Shown: positions 16,761 to 25,810, numbered from the stretch's first letter. The stretch: 55,395 nucleotides of DNA from Butyrivibrio sp. NC2002 (GCF_000702265.1 NZ_KL370882.1:146613-202007); one strand, 5' to 3'. Notes: generated by a model from the letters alone, not told the origin. Numbers and translations: made by a program.

Positions 16761-17150
16761 GTGCGAAAAAAAGCCCTTTTTCGCACAAGTTTCCTTGGCC
16801 TTTTATGGGGTGTGTGGCATCTTGCAGCAGATTTCATGTTCTACACAACCACAACAGGTCCTCAGTACCTTGTAAGCCAGATAATTAACTGCATTTCACT
16901 TGCCATCTTCTTTGGATATGCATATATGAAAACACAAAACATCTGGGCAATTGCTATGATGCACTATATAAATAATAACTTCATCGTTCTGTTATCCGGC
17001 GGAGATGTAAATGTACTTCAAAACCAGTCCGTTTCATGGATGCAGCTTCCGATAATGGTTATTATGAATCTCGTATTCATACTGTTTATCCTTTCACCTG
17101 TTTACAACAAGAAATCTGAAACAGACAATACTGAGACAAAGACAGCATAA
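16761..17150 (+). pseudogene. 5'-truncated CPBP-family intramembrane protease
   Basis: The 129 codons match only the C-terminal half of a CPBP (Abi) protein: LGLLWGVWHLAADF (second metal-binding motif) and WAIAMMHYINNNF (third). The first motif, E-E-x-x-x-R, is missing, and a TAA lies nine codons upstream in the same frame. There is no ribosome-binding site before the GTG at 16761. It is best read as a remnant left by a 5' deletion. Two membrane helices remain. Confidence 0.75.
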
Positions 17151-17152
17151 AG

Positions 17153-17187
17153 AAAAAACCGGGGTCAATTTTGATCCCGGTTTTTTT
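17153..17187. terminator. Bidirectional terminator
   Basis: AAAAAACCGGG pairs with CCCGGTTTTTTT around GTCAATTTTGAT. It lies between the CPBP remnant and the convergent small membrane-anchored protein gene. Confidence 0.85.
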
Positions 17188-17190
17188 GAC

Positions 17191-17571
17191 TTAGTAATTC
17201 TCCAGATCCTTGGTTCTTACAGGCTCTCCGTTTAAAAGTATATATCCCGGAGGAAGAGACGCAGCATCTATGTGTTTGCGCTTTTCTTCTACATGAGAAT
17301 GAGGAATCGTTCCATCGGAATTATCCCTTTTATGCTTGTTTGCTGTGTCGTATACACCGCTGTCTCTGTGTTTGTGCGGCATTGCAGAAGGCTCTCTGTG
17401 ATTCATCGCACCTTCATATTTTTTTACAGGCTTAGTCTGTTCTACTCTTTTTACAGGCTCCTGTGGTGTAAAAGTCTTAGTAACCTGCACACCACCATTA
17501 TTCTTTAGTAGGGGTTTTGCAAATTTCCACAACAAAAGACCCACGATCAATAGTGTAATTAATCCATCCAT
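17191..17571 (-). CDS. Small membrane-anchored protein, unknown
   Basis: This 126-residue protein has one N-terminal hydrophobic helix (residues 2-20) and a polar, His/Lys-rich tail ending LPPGYILLNGEPVRTKDLEN. I recognise no family. GAAGGGAGA precedes the start. The tail probably faces the cytoplasm, but orientation is uncertain. It is followed by a strong terminator and preceded by a copy of the palindromic GGTCC repeat. Confidence 0.75.
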   Translation of the reverse strand: MDGLITLLIVGLLLWKFAKPLLKNNGGVQVTKTFTPQEPVKRVEQTKPVKKYEGAMNHREPSAMPHKHRDSGVYDTANKHKRDNSDGTIPHSHVEEKRKHIDAASLPPGYILLNGEPVRTKDLENY

Positions 17572-17598
17572 GTATAATGTCTCCCTTCGAAACTTTTT

Positions 17599-17625
17599 GG
17601 TCCCCCGGGACGGGGTTTGTGGACC
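17599..17625. repeat. GC-rich palindromic repeat, copy 1
   Basis: A 27-base unit bounded by GGTCC and GGACC with the core GGGACGGGGTTTG (17607-17619). It lies 5 bases from the end of the rhamnosidase gene. The same unit occurs at 20333-20359, and related ones near 20404, 25046, 25078 and 55051. Confidence 0.9.
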
Positions 17626-17630
17626 ATTTT

Positions 17631-20300
17631 TTAAAACGATGCCTTTATCGTATAACTGCCCTTTAAAAATACAGTTTCTTCAAGCTCTTTTTTAGATATA
17701 TTCTTCCCGTTTAATGAAATATCCGACAGTTCAAGGTCCGGCACGAAAACAGCTTCTCCGTCAAAAGGAACGCTGAATGTATAGCATACAGTATTGCCGC
17801 TAAGCTCCCATCCCGATTCATATATACCTGTAGTCATATTAACAGATGCCTTCATGTGTGCAAAGCGCTTATCCGTATGAGGAGCAATGATCATTTTTCT
17901 TCCGGCAATGTGGTCATCGTCTACAGATAACCCGCATGCCATAGTATAGATCCATTCTGCTATTGCACCGTAAGCATAGTGATTAAGGCTATTCATTCCG
18001 GTGCCACTTATCTTTCCATCAGGAAGGAGTGAATTCCACCTCTCCCAAATGGTAGTTGCTCCCAGATTTACCTCATAAAGCCAACTTGGATAATCTTCAT
18101 TTAAAAGTAGCGTATATGCCTCTTCGCAGTGCCCTGTTTTGGTAAGAGCACTACATAAAAAAGTCGTTCCCACAAATCCAGTAGCAAGATGATGATTCCA
18201 CTTTTCAAGGAGTTTACGAAGATTGTTTCCAGCTTCCTCCATCTCATCTTCGTCAAAAAGGTCAAACCAAATTGATGTTGCATAAGCTGTCTGTGTATTT
18301 ATCGACAGCTGACCGTTTCCTACTCTGTATTTTTCTCTTAAGGCTTTTCTTACTTCGAGTGATCGCTTCAGGTATTGTTGTTCATCCTCAGTATTGCCTA
18401 TGATCCCGGCTGCTTTGGATGTCATATCAAGTGATACCATGTAATACAGAGAAGATATGAAATAGGGGTCGGTTCCTCCCACTAAATTATCCATTCCTGT
18501 TGTATCGCCACCTGCATCAAGAGAAAGCCAGTCTCCAAAGTGGAATCCGCAATCCCACAATCTCCTGCCACCACAGTGTTTCTCTTCCATGCTGATCATG
18601 AACTCACACCATGCTTTCATGTTGGAATACTGTTCCGACAGCCATTTTCTATTGCCATAATGCAGGTACATTGTCCACGGGATTACGACTGCCGCATCTC
18701 CCCAGACGCTCGATCCTGCTTCGCCCCATCCTGATTGTGCAATGTCAAATTCAGGCTCTGCCATCTTTTCTCTTCCGATAGACAAAACATCCGGCACAAC
18801 GTAAGGAACTGCCCCGTTTTTCTCCTTTTGTTCAAAGAGCATATCCTTCAAATACTTTCTAAAGAAAGAAGGCGTCTCCATATGGTAGGATGCCGTACCT
18901 GAGAAAATCTGGGCATCTCCTGTCCATCCGCATCTTTCATCTCTCTGAGGACAGTCTGTAGGAATATCAACGAAATTATCCTTTTGCCCCCATAGAGTAT
19001 TCAGGATCAGTCTGTTTACCTTATCGTTTGAAGTGATGATATGTCCGGTTTCTTCTATGTCTGAGTACAATGAAACAGCCTCAAATTCTGCCTTCTCAAT
19101 TTCCTCTTTGGTCATTCCGGATACTTTTACATACCTGAATCCATAGAATGTAAAGTGGGCTCTGGCCCTCACACTTTTTCCCGAACTTATATGTGTGTAT
19201 CTTGCGGTCGCAGTACGCAGATTATCTCTGTAAAAGCACCCGTTCTGCAAAACTTCTCCATATTCAAGCAGTACCGAATTTTCTTTTCCTGTTACGTCAG
19301 TAAACTCGCAAAAACCGCTTATTTCCTGACCAAAATCAATTACCAGTTCTCCTGCCGGTGTATTTATCACTTTTTCCGGTTTAAATCTCTCATGCTCGCG
19401 AACAGGAAGACCTGTCATGGGCATAAGTTTTCCCTTTGGAGGAGATGTTACAACTGCTTTCGACAGGATTCTCTCATCGGGATCAGACACCTTATCCTGA
19501 AGTCTCTCATCCCACACTTCGCCGTCATATATTCCGGAAGATGATACAGGTGATAACTGGCAATCCCAGCTCTCATCAGTAGATATCCATTTATTTACAT
19601 TGTCGCCTTTTAGAAGTATATCTGCAAGAAGAAGGAATTTATTTCCGTAGTATTCCTGCATCTGCCCATTGGCCATATACCCAAATCTGCCCTTAAACCA
19701 GCCATTTCCTAGATAAACAGTGATAAGATTTTCACCTTCCTTCAGGTAGTCTTCGATCTGGTAGGTCTGGTACTGGATCCAATATCTGTAATCTGTAAAA
19801 TATGGTGCAAGGAAGTCTTCTCCCACCTTTTTTCCGTTGATATATGCTTCATATAGCCCAAGTCCGCATATATACAGTCTGCCTTGCTTTATGCTATCAA
19901 GTTCATCCCTTGTCAGTGTAAAGTTCTTTCTCATGACCGGATGAAGCTCATGCGTAAACTTCGGAGTAATCCACTTGCCCTTAAAGCTTTCTTCGGGATG
20001 CCCTCCCTCAAAGGTGTGTACCGCGCTTTCACAGGTATCACCTTCATTGTCTGTAACATTAATTTTCCAAAAATACTCCCTTCCGGGCCTAAAATCACAG
20101 TCCGGTGAAAAGGGGCTTATTACATCCTTTTCTTCATTTAAGCAAATATGCTCAAAATCACTATCCTCGGCTACAATAATGCGCGCTTTTTTAGTTTTTG
20201 TTCCCTTTGCATCCAGACATTTCCAGGTAAAAGTCACTTTATCCAAACTGATACCAATAGGATTAATCTGATAATTACACTTTAAGTCAACTATCCTCAT
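17631..20300 (-). CDS. Alpha-L-rhamnosidase, GH78
   Basis: This roughly 889-residue enzyme has the GH78 layout: an N-terminal beta domain (IGISLDKVTFTWK), a carbohydrate-binding-like domain with YICGLGLYEAYINGKKVG, then the (alpha/alpha)6 catalytic barrel. The barrel carries the hallmark IPTDCPQRDERCGWTGDAQI (about residues 455-475), including the catalytic-acid Glu/Asp region, and a C-terminal beta domain follows. I chose the ATG at 20300 because GGAGG lies ten bases upstream; an ATG seven codons earlier has no site. No signal peptide is present, so it should act on rhamnose-capped oligosaccharides after import. Copies of the palindromic repeat flank it on both sides. Confidence 0.95.
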   Translation of the reverse strand: MRIVDLKCNYQINPIGISLDKVTFTWKCLDAKGTKTKKARIIVAEDSDFEHICLNEEKDVISPFSPDCDFRPGREYFWKINVTDNEGDTCESAVHTFEGGHPEESFKGKWITPKFTHELHPVMRKNFTLTRDELDSIKQGRLYICGLGLYEAYINGKKVGEDFLAPYFTDYRYWIQYQTYQIEDYLKEGENLITVYLGNGWFKGRFGYMANGQMQEYYGNKFLLLADILLKGDNVNKWISTDESWDCQLSPVSSSGIYDGEVWDERLQDKVSDPDERILSKAVVTSPPKGKLMPMTGLPVREHERFKPEKVINTPAGELVIDFGQEISGFCEFTDVTGKENSVLLEYGEVLQNGCFYRDNLRTATARYTHISSGKSVRARAHFTFYGFRYVKVSGMTKEEIEKAEFEAVSLYSDIEETGHIITSNDKVNRLILNTLWGQKDNFVDIPTDCPQRDERCGWTGDAQIFSGTASYHMETPSFFRKYLKDMLFEQKEKNGAVPYVVPDVLSIGREKMAEPEFDIAQSGWGEAGSSVWGDAAVVIPWTMYLHYGNRKWLSEQYSNMKAWCEFMISMEEKHCGGRRLWDCGFHFGDWLSLDAGGDTTGMDNLVGGTDPYFISSLYYMVSLDMTSKAAGIIGNTEDEQQYLKRSLEVRKALREKYRVGNGQLSINTQTAYATSIWFDLFDEDEMEEAGNNLRKLLEKWNHHLATGFVGTTFLCSALTKTGHCEEAYTLLLNEDYPSWLYEVNLGATTIWERWNSLLPDGKISGTGMNSLNHYAYGAIAEWIYTMACGLSVDDDHIAGRKMIIAPHTDKRFAHMKASVNMTTGIYESGWELSGNTVCYTFSVPFDGEAVFVPDLELSDISLNGKNISKKELEETVFLKGSYTIKASF

Positions 20301-20330
20301 CGCAGCATAACCTCCATTCATTCAACCGGA

Positions 20331-20472
20331 ATGGTCCCCCGGGACGGGGTTTGTGGACCATTTTATTTTGATTGCTTCGCCTTTTCGTCCCAAACTTCAA
20401 AATGGTCCCCCGGGACAGGGTTTAGGTACCATTTTATTTTGATTGCTTCGCCTTTTCATCCCAAACCTCAAT
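20331..20472. repeat. 71-bp tandem duplication carrying the palindromic repeat and the symporter C-terminal codons
   Basis: Bases 20331-20401 and 20402-20472 are two direct copies with about seven mismatches. Each holds a GGTCC-type palindrome and the coding end EVWDEKAKQSK plus stop of the AGCS gene. Only the second copy is attached to the gene; the first is a dead duplicate. Confidence 0.92.
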
Positions 20473-21972
20473 ATCAACTCCCACAACACTTGAATCAAAC
20501 GGAGTTCCATCCTCTTTTTCATAGTGTATACGGGCCTTATTGACATACTTAAATCCGATATACAAAAGCGGGATGTTGCAGTATGCAATCAGGATATTGG
20601 CAAAATCCGACAAATCCCAAAGAGCGCCAAGATCCATGCCTACTATCGAAGTAAGGATGCCGAAGCTTATCACTATAAGATCCAGTATTCTGATCGCATT
20701 TATGAAAGATTTCTTTTTACTGATCCTGTTTGCGCAGATTTCAGAAAATGACATGAATCCAAGAAGGCAGGTAAATGCAAAAAGCCCAAAGCAAACGGAA
20801 ATCAGCAAAGTAACGATGTTGTTAAAGGTAGTTCCGGGAGTAAGCTCAGCTGCTGAAGCCAGATACTTGGGGAGTTTTCCCAGTTCAACCCATGCAGCGC
20901 CATTATCTGTCAGCCATACTCTGCCCATGATTACAACGAAACCTGTCAAGGTACATATAATGATCGTATCAAGGAAAACACCAATTGCCTGAACGCAGCC
21001 CTGATCACAAGGATGCGCAGCATCTGAAGCGGCCGCCGGCATGGTTATGGTTCCCTGACCTGCTTCATTAGACATAAGACCTCTCTTTACGCCCTGCATA
21101 AGAGCGATTCCAAAAGCGCCGCCAAAAACAGCTTCAGGCTTAAATGCCTCTGTAAATACAGCATAGAAAAACCACGGTACCCTTGTTATATTGAGCAGGA
21201 TCAGCACCAGAACCGTCAATAAATACACAACTGCCATTACCGGAACAAGCACATCTGTAACCTTTGAGATTTTTTTGGTTCCGCCAAAAGATACAGCTAT
21301 AACTACCAAAAGAATGATCACAAAACCGCACCAATATACCGCATGTGTAGTCGGCAATTCTTTTCCGCACAAAATAGATGCTATCTGTCCCATCGCGGAT
21401 ACGGAGTTAAAGCCTTGCGCAGGGAAACACAAAAGCGCATAGACTATGTACATCAGTGAAAGCACCGCGCCAACCGCCGCTGAGTTTTTTATAAGTCTTC
21501 TGCCATAGAATGCCATTCCGCCAATATACTCATCGTCTTTTCTCTCTTTAAAAATCTGAGATAACGTAGATTCAACAAAGGCTGTCGCCATCCCAAAAAA
21601 TGCGGAAATCCACATCCACAGAAGTGCTCCGGGACCGCCCACAGACACAGCACCTGTTACTCCCAGTATATTTCCGGGTCCGACTCTCATAGCCGTTGAC
21701 AAAAAGAAAGATGCAAGAGGTGAAATTCCGGTTTGCGCCTTGCTGTTTTTCAGCACTTCTATACCTCTTTTGAACTTTCTCACCTGTATGAATCTGAGCC
21801 TTACTGAAAAATAAATCCCTGAACCTATGAGCAGTATTATTGCCAGTGAAAAGTTCCCCAGGATCGGTATCCCGGCGTACCATTCAAAATTCGTAGGAAA
21901 ATCCCAAAACAGATCAGAAACTACCTGGATCTTTGCGCAGATTGCAGATATAACTTTTAACAGTGCTTCCAT
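20434..21972 (-). CDS. Alanine/glycine:cation symporter (AGCS family)
   Basis: This 512-residue transporter has about ten membrane helices. It shows the family signature GPGNILGVTGAVSVGGPGAL near residues 97-116 and the ESTLSQIFK region. The motif LMQGVKRGLMSNEAGQGTI in the second half is also diagnostic. It imports alanine or glycine with Na+ or H+. AGGAGG precedes the ATG. It is a single leftward gene with a structured leader (22030-22062), and its 3' end has been duplicated. Its link to the glycosidases on either side is not evident. Confidence 0.95.
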   Translation of the reverse strand: MEALLKVISAICAKIQVVSDLFWDFPTNFEWYAGIPILGNFSLAIILLIGSGIYFSVRLRFIQVRKFKRGIEVLKNSKAQTGISPLASFFLSTAMRVGPGNILGVTGAVSVGGPGALLWMWISAFFGMATAFVESTLSQIFKERKDDEYIGGMAFYGRRLIKNSAAVGAVLSLMYIVYALLCFPAQGFNSVSAMGQIASILCGKELPTTHAVYWCGFVIILLVVIAVSFGGTKKISKVTDVLVPVMAVVYLLTVLVLILLNITRVPWFFYAVFTEAFKPEAVFGGAFGIALMQGVKRGLMSNEAGQGTITMPAAASDAAHPCDQGCVQAIGVFLDTIIICTLTGFVVIMGRVWLTDNGAAWVELGKLPKYLASAAELTPGTTFNNIVTLLISVCFGLFAFTCLLGFMSFSEICANRISKKKSFINAIRILDLIVISFGILTSIVGMDLGALWDLSDFANILIAYCNIPLLYIGFKYVNKARIHYEKEDGTPFDSSVVGVDIEVWDEKAKQSK

Positions 21973-22029
21973 ACTCTCCTCCTCTAAAAACGATAGTTTT
22001 TATCTGACATAGTCCGGTCGGATGCGGAT

Positions 22030-22062
22030 ACCGTAACCGACCAAAATACGGTCGCTAACGGT
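22030..22062 (-). promoter_or_regulatory. Structured leader of the symporter gene
   Basis: ACCGTAACCGACC (22030-22042) pairs with GGTCGCTAACGGT (22050-22062) as two 5-bp helices split by a 3x3 internal loop. It lies about 60 bases before the start. I checked for a glycine riboswitch pattern and did not find it. Confidence 0.4.
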
Positions 22063-22176
22063 AACCAGCTCCTAATACTTTTCTTTGGTCCCTCCATTTT
22101 CACTATATTCAGAATACCACATATCGACTGTAGAACTGCAATTTTTCGCAAAAAAATAATCTTAAAATCTATTCTG

Positions 22177-22185
22177 TGCTATAAT
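22177..22185 (+). promoter_or_regulatory. Extended -10 promoter for the secreted PPC/Fn3-like gene
   Basis: TGCTATAAT combines the TG extension with a perfect TATAAT hexamer, 41 bases before the ATG at 22227. No good -35 is needed for this promoter type. Confidence 0.55.
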
Positions 22186-22226
22186 TATGAACGTTATTGA
22201 AAATATTAATGGAGGGAATTAGTTTA

Positions 22227-22958
22227 ATGAAAATGAAGGAAACAAAAATCAAATCACTACTGATCAAGACAGCACTAATCGCTGCGTCTGCTCTTGCATT
22301 CATCGGATTTAATCCTATTAGTTCCAGCGCAGAAGCCGTAGACAGAAGTGCCAAAGAAATATCATTTGGGGATCAGGAATCTGTAGACCTTAAGGGATCA
22401 AGTGCCGCAAAATGGTACAAGATAACACTTGATGATTCCTATATGGTTGAATTATATGGTGAAAGCTCATCATATCAGCATGGCCCCGGCATTGGAGTTT
22501 ATGATGAAAATGGGTCGCTTAAGTTCAGTCTGCCTCTTTTTATCAACACTAAAGGCGTAGAAAAAGCTAACCTCGAAAAAGGTACCTACTACATCAAAGC
22601 AAGCCTTTCCGGCGGAAACGATATGATGGATCCTATAAACGTCAAGTTCCACATGGAAATTGCAAAATTCAACCTTAAAAAGCCCAAGGTAAAAGCTTCT
22701 ACCGGCAATAAAGTAATTGTATCCTGGAAAAAGCTCTCTTCTGTAAATGGCTTTGAGGTTCAGATATCCACTTCTAAAGACTTTAGCAAAAATGTGAAGA
22801 AATACACCGTAAATGGTGCAAAGAAAACATCAAAGACTCTCACTCTTCCCAAGAAAATGAGAGGCAAGAAAGTATATGTCAGAATAAGACCTTATACTAA
22901 GGTTGCTGGTGTTAAAGGATATGCAAAATATAGTCCTGTAGCATCAAAGAAGTTTTAA
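22227..22958 (+). CDS. Secreted protein with PPC-like and fibronectin-type-III-like domains
   Basis: The start at 22227 has GGAGGG ten bases upstream. A signal peptide (about residues 1-30, ending SSSAEA) is followed by a beta-rich domain (about 35-145), where WYKITLDDSYMVELYG and LEKGTYYIKASLSGG resemble prepeptidase C-terminal domains. A basic fibronectin-III-like domain (about 155-243) contains KVIVSWKKLSSVNGFEVQIS and ends with YAKYSPV. No catalytic domain is present. It is probably a secreted or wall-associated binding protein. An inverted repeat follows the stop. Confidence 0.85.
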   Translation: MKMKETKIKSLLIKTALIAASALAFIGFNPISSSAEAVDRSAKEISFGDQESVDLKGSSAAKWYKITLDDSYMVELYGESSSYQHGPGIGVYDENGSLKFSLPLFINTKGVEKANLEKGTYYIKASLSGGNDMMDPINVKFHMEIAKFNLKKPKVKASTGNKVIVSWKKLSSVNGFEVQISTSKDFSKNVKKYTVNGAKKTSKTLTLPKKMRGKKVYVRIRPYTKVAGVKGYAKYSPVASKKF

Positions 22959-22969
22959 GTCACAGGGGC

Positions 22970-23001
22970 GTGAGTCAATAAGACATAACAGATTGACTCA
23001 C
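22970..23001 (+). terminator. Hairpin after the secreted protein gene
   Basis: GTGAGTCAAT (22970-22979) pairs perfectly with ATTGACTCAC (22992-23001). No clear T-run follows, so termination is uncertain. Confidence 0.5.
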
Positions 23002-23002
23002 T

Positions 23003-23056
23003 ACCCCCGTCCCGGGGCACCACCCCAAAATAGCACACAAAAAACCGTCCCGGGCA
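23003..23056. repeat. Degenerate copy of the GC-rich palindromic repeat
   Basis: CCCCCGTCCCGGGG and, a little later, CCGTCCCGGG resemble the core of the repeat family at 17599, 20333 and 25046. It lies between the convergent secreted-protein and GH31 genes. Confidence 0.55.
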
Positions 23057-23059
23057 GAA

Positions 23060-25018
23060 TTACCTTGAAATGCCATCGTCCACGTACATTTCGTAATCAT
23101 CTTTATCGCATTCAAAGCATTCGTATTTTAAGCCGTTATAGTCTATCTTTTCTGTTCGCTCTACAGGCGCAGCAAGAGGAAGTGCATGGCCTTTTCTGAT
23201 AAATACCAGAACCTCGTTAAGGTCAGCCTTAATGTAGTGATGGCCTTTTTCTATTATCTCAACATCATAATCCTCATAGCTTCTGAATCTGCACAGCTTC
23301 ATTTCTTCGGGCAGGTATACATATCTTCCGGATGCGTTCTGCTTGTAAATGGGCGCTATCATGATGCTTTCTCCGACAAGAAGCTGGTCTTCCACTTCAT
23401 AAGCCATCTCATCATCCGGATATTCGAAGCTCAGCGGTGTAAACAGCATTCCATCATTGTTAACAGCCTTCATGAACTCTGAGTAGAGATATGGTATGAG
23501 CGAATATCTGAGTCTTACGATGTTCTTGAAGCTTTCTTTATCAACAAAGCGGTAAAGCTCCTGTCTTCTGGTGCCTTTTGCGGAGTGGTCTCTGAAAAGT
23601 GGTGTGAAAATGCCAAATTCGATCCACCTCATGAGCAGATCTTCTGTGACGTCTGCGCCAAAGCCGCCTACATCCGCACCGCTGTATAAGAATCCGCACA
23701 TATTAAGAGCAGGCATCTGCTGAATATTAAGGAGCAGGTGACTCCACCAGGACTTGTTATCGCCACACCAGACACCGCCGTAGCGGTGCATTCCGATGTA
23801 TGATGATCTTGAGAACATCAATATCCTCTTATCGGGTGAGAGCCTCTCAAACGCCTCTCCAGCAGCCCTTGTCATATTGTAGCCGAAAATATTGTGGACT
23901 TTATCATGTCTGTATTTTTTACCCTTATATTCATGATAAAATCTTCTGTAATCCTCTTCATTGTTTGCCAGGCCGCCAACAAGGCCCTGCATATTGAAGA
24001 ATGATTCTATATCAAGGTTTTTTCCTTCATAGTCTTTTAGCTGCTTAAATACCTCTTTCAAATGGTCTTCCGTGTAAAAAATTGCAGGCTCGTTCATGTC
24101 ATTCCAGAATCCGTCAATTCCATAGTCAAGAAGAACCTTGTACTTTTCTCCAAACCAGCGCCTTGTGTCATCTTTTAAGAAATCCGGGAAGTGTACTTTG
24201 CCGGGCCATACTGCTGCAACCAGGTTTTCGCCATTTTCTTTTTTGCAGAAATAGTCATTTTTAACGCCTTCCTCGTAGACATCATAGCCGTCTTCGATCT
24301 TTACACCGGCATCGATGATAGGCACGAGGTGAATGCCTTTGTCAGACATCTCCTTTACAAAGGCCGTAAAATCAGGGAATCTTTCATCATCTATGGTAAA
24401 GTCCTTATATCTTTCCATATAATCAATGTCAAGATAAACGCTGTCTATCGGAATATCCTGTTTGTCATAGTTATCTACAACTTCCCTGACTTCCTGCTCG
24501 TTCATATAGCTCCATCTACTCTGGCCAAATCCAAACGCCCATCTTGGAGGAACATAGCTTTTGCCGATGATTCCCCTAAACTGCTTTACTATATCTTTTA
24601 TGCTGTCACCGTCAACAACGTAGATATCTGCGTCAAAATCCTCGAAGATTATGGAAAAGATGTCTTTGTCGGTATATCCGATATCAAAAGATACATGTCC
24701 GGGCGTATCTACATACATTCCAAATCCCTTGACTTTTCCCCAAAAGACAAAAAAATTCTGCGCAGCATACAAAGATCTCTTATCCTCTGTGTGATTGGGA
24801 TCATCAGAGCAGTTGCTGGTAAAAATATATCCTCTCTTGTTTATCCCGCGGACAGTCTCACCAAGTCCGTATACTCTGTCAGACTTCTCCATCTTGAGAG
24901 TAAGCTTTTTCTCTGCGCTTACCGTCTCAAAATATGGGATTTTGCCGTTCTCAATATCAATTTTGGTTACTACAGAATCTGTCTCGATTGGATTTCCAAT
25001 CCTGAATTTCTTGATCAT
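23060..25018 (-). CDS. GH31 alpha-glucosidase/alpha-glycosidase
   Basis: This roughly 652-residue enzyme begins MIKKFRIGNP at 25018, with AGGAGGGAG upstream; a longer frame would run into the palindromic repeat. The GH31 features are YGLGETV in the N-terminal beta domain, GFGQSRWSYMNE, the nucleophile motif DGFWNDMNEPA (about 303-313, Asp after WN), and the acid/base motif VWCGDNKSWW (about 415-424). It hydrolyses alpha-linked glucosides or related sugars. With no signal peptide it acts inside the cell, probably on imported oligosaccharides. The HAD gene upstream reads in the same direction, but a hairpin made of two opposed repeat copies separates them. Confidence 0.95.
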   Translation of the reverse strand: MIKKFRIGNPIETDSVVTKIDIENGKIPYFETVSAEKKLTLKMEKSDRVYGLGETVRGINKRGYIFTSNCSDDPNHTEDKRSLYAAQNFFVFWGKVKGFGMYVDTPGHVSFDIGYTDKDIFSIIFEDFDADIYVVDGDSIKDIVKQFRGIIGKSYVPPRWAFGFGQSRWSYMNEQEVREVVDNYDKQDIPIDSVYLDIDYMERYKDFTIDDERFPDFTAFVKEMSDKGIHLVPIIDAGVKIEDGYDVYEEGVKNDYFCKKENGENLVAAVWPGKVHFPDFLKDDTRRWFGEKYKVLLDYGIDGFWNDMNEPAIFYTEDHLKEVFKQLKDYEGKNLDIESFFNMQGLVGGLANNEEDYRRFYHEYKGKKYRHDKVHNIFGYNMTRAAGEAFERLSPDKRILMFSRSSYIGMHRYGGVWCGDNKSWWSHLLLNIQQMPALNMCGFLYSGADVGGFGADVTEDLLMRWIEFGIFTPLFRDHSAKGTRRQELYRFVDKESFKNIVRLRYSLIPYLYSEFMKAVNNDGMLFTPLSFEYPDDEMAYEVEDQLLVGESIMIAPIYKQNASGRYVYLPEEMKLCRFRSYEDYDVEIIEKGHHYIKADLNEVLVFIRKGHALPLAAPVERTEKIDYNGLKYECFECDKDDYEMYVDDGISR

Positions 25019-25040
25019 TGTAAACTCCCTCCTTTTGGAA

Positions 25041-25096
25041 CCTGGGGGACGGGGTTTGTGGACCAAAAAATGATCTCCAAACCCCGTCCCGGTGGG
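25041..25096. repeat. Two palindromic-repeat cores facing each other, forming a strong hairpin
   Basis: GGGACGGGGTTTG (25046-25058) and CAAACCCCGTCCC (25078-25090) are perfect 13-bp inverted copies with a 19-base loop. The hairpin lies between the HAD stop (25097) and the GH31 start, where it could end or limit transcription. Confidence 0.88.
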
Positions 25097-25747
25097 TCAT
25101 TTCAACATGTCATTCAGCTCCGTTAGTGATTGAAGCTTCTTGTAGTACAGACCTCTAACCTCTTCCTCGTCATCATGTGTATCGGGGATGTATATGGTGC
25201 GCAAACCGGCTGCACTGGCAGAACGCACGCCATTAGGAGCATCCTCTACTGCTATACATTTTTCCTTGGGAACGCCTACCTGCTCTACCGCATAGAGATA
25301 TATGTCCGGTGCCGGCTTTCCCTCTTTTACCTGAGTTGCGCAGCATATCTTATCAAAATATCCCAAAAGCCCGACCTTCTCAAGATATCTGGTGGTGCGC
25401 TCCTCGTCCGTTGCCGTAGCCGTTGATATCAAAATATTGTTGGCCTTGAGCCATTTAAGAATCTCTTCCGCTCCGGGCTTAAGATGAAGACCTTCCTCTT
25501 TTATCAGATTTTCAAAGAGTCCCTTTCTGTATGCACGCACTTCGTCATAGTCGAAATCATCTCCAAACCATTCTCTGAATTTGGCAGGTGCAAACGGTCG
25601 TCCCAAGCTTCGCAGCTGCAATGCCATATCCTTTGTCATTGTGTAGCCAAAATGCGCCACAGCATCAGGCCATACCCTCTGGTAGTATTTTTCTGTATCT
25701 ATCAATGTTCCGTCCAGATCAAACAGAACTGCTTTTATATCTGTCAT
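25097..25747 (-). CDS. HAD-superfamily hydrolase, beta-phosphoglucomutase-like
   Basis: This 216-residue protein starts at 25747 with GGAGG upstream. It holds all HAD motifs: FDLDGTLIDTE (nucleophile Asp), STATATDEERTTRY (motif II), EGKPAPDIYL (motif III Lys) and VEDAPNGVRSASAAGL (motif IV). A helical cap between motifs I and II is typical of beta-phosphoglucomutase and sugar-phosphate phosphatases. Next to GH31, a role in maltose or trehalose breakdown (beta-glucose-1-phosphate isomerisation) or sugar-phosphate clearance is likely but not proven. Confidence 0.9.
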   Translation of the reverse strand: MTDIKAVLFDLDGTLIDTEKYYQRVWPDAVAHFGYTMTKDMALQLRSLGRPFAPAKFREWFGDDFDYDEVRAYRKGLFENLIKEEGLHLKPGAEEILKWLKANNILISTATATDEERTTRYLEKVGLLGYFDKICCATQVKEGKPAPDIYLYAVEQVGVPKEKCIAVEDAPNGVRSASAAGLRTIYIPDTHDDEEEVRGLYYKKLQSLTELNDMLK

Positions 25748-25810
25748 TTTTTTCCTCCAAGCTATGACTTCTTGCAGGCAAAAAGTCGTATATTTCTGAT
25801 TGTACCATGT

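Noticed and set aside
16763..16784. GCGAAAAA/CTTTTTCGC hairpin at the start of the CPBP remnant as a regulatory site
   Set aside because: It lies inside the coding remnant at a truncation point; a chance palindrome in AT-rich DNA is more likely.
22013..22075. Glycine riboswitch before the AGCS symporter
   Set aside because: The hairpin is real, but I do not see the conserved glycine-aptamer core sequence.
24191..25126. 311-codon plus-strand frame opposite the GH31 gene
   Set aside because: The minus-strand GH31 enzyme is certain from its catalytic motifs; the plus frame has no domain and no ribosome-binding site.
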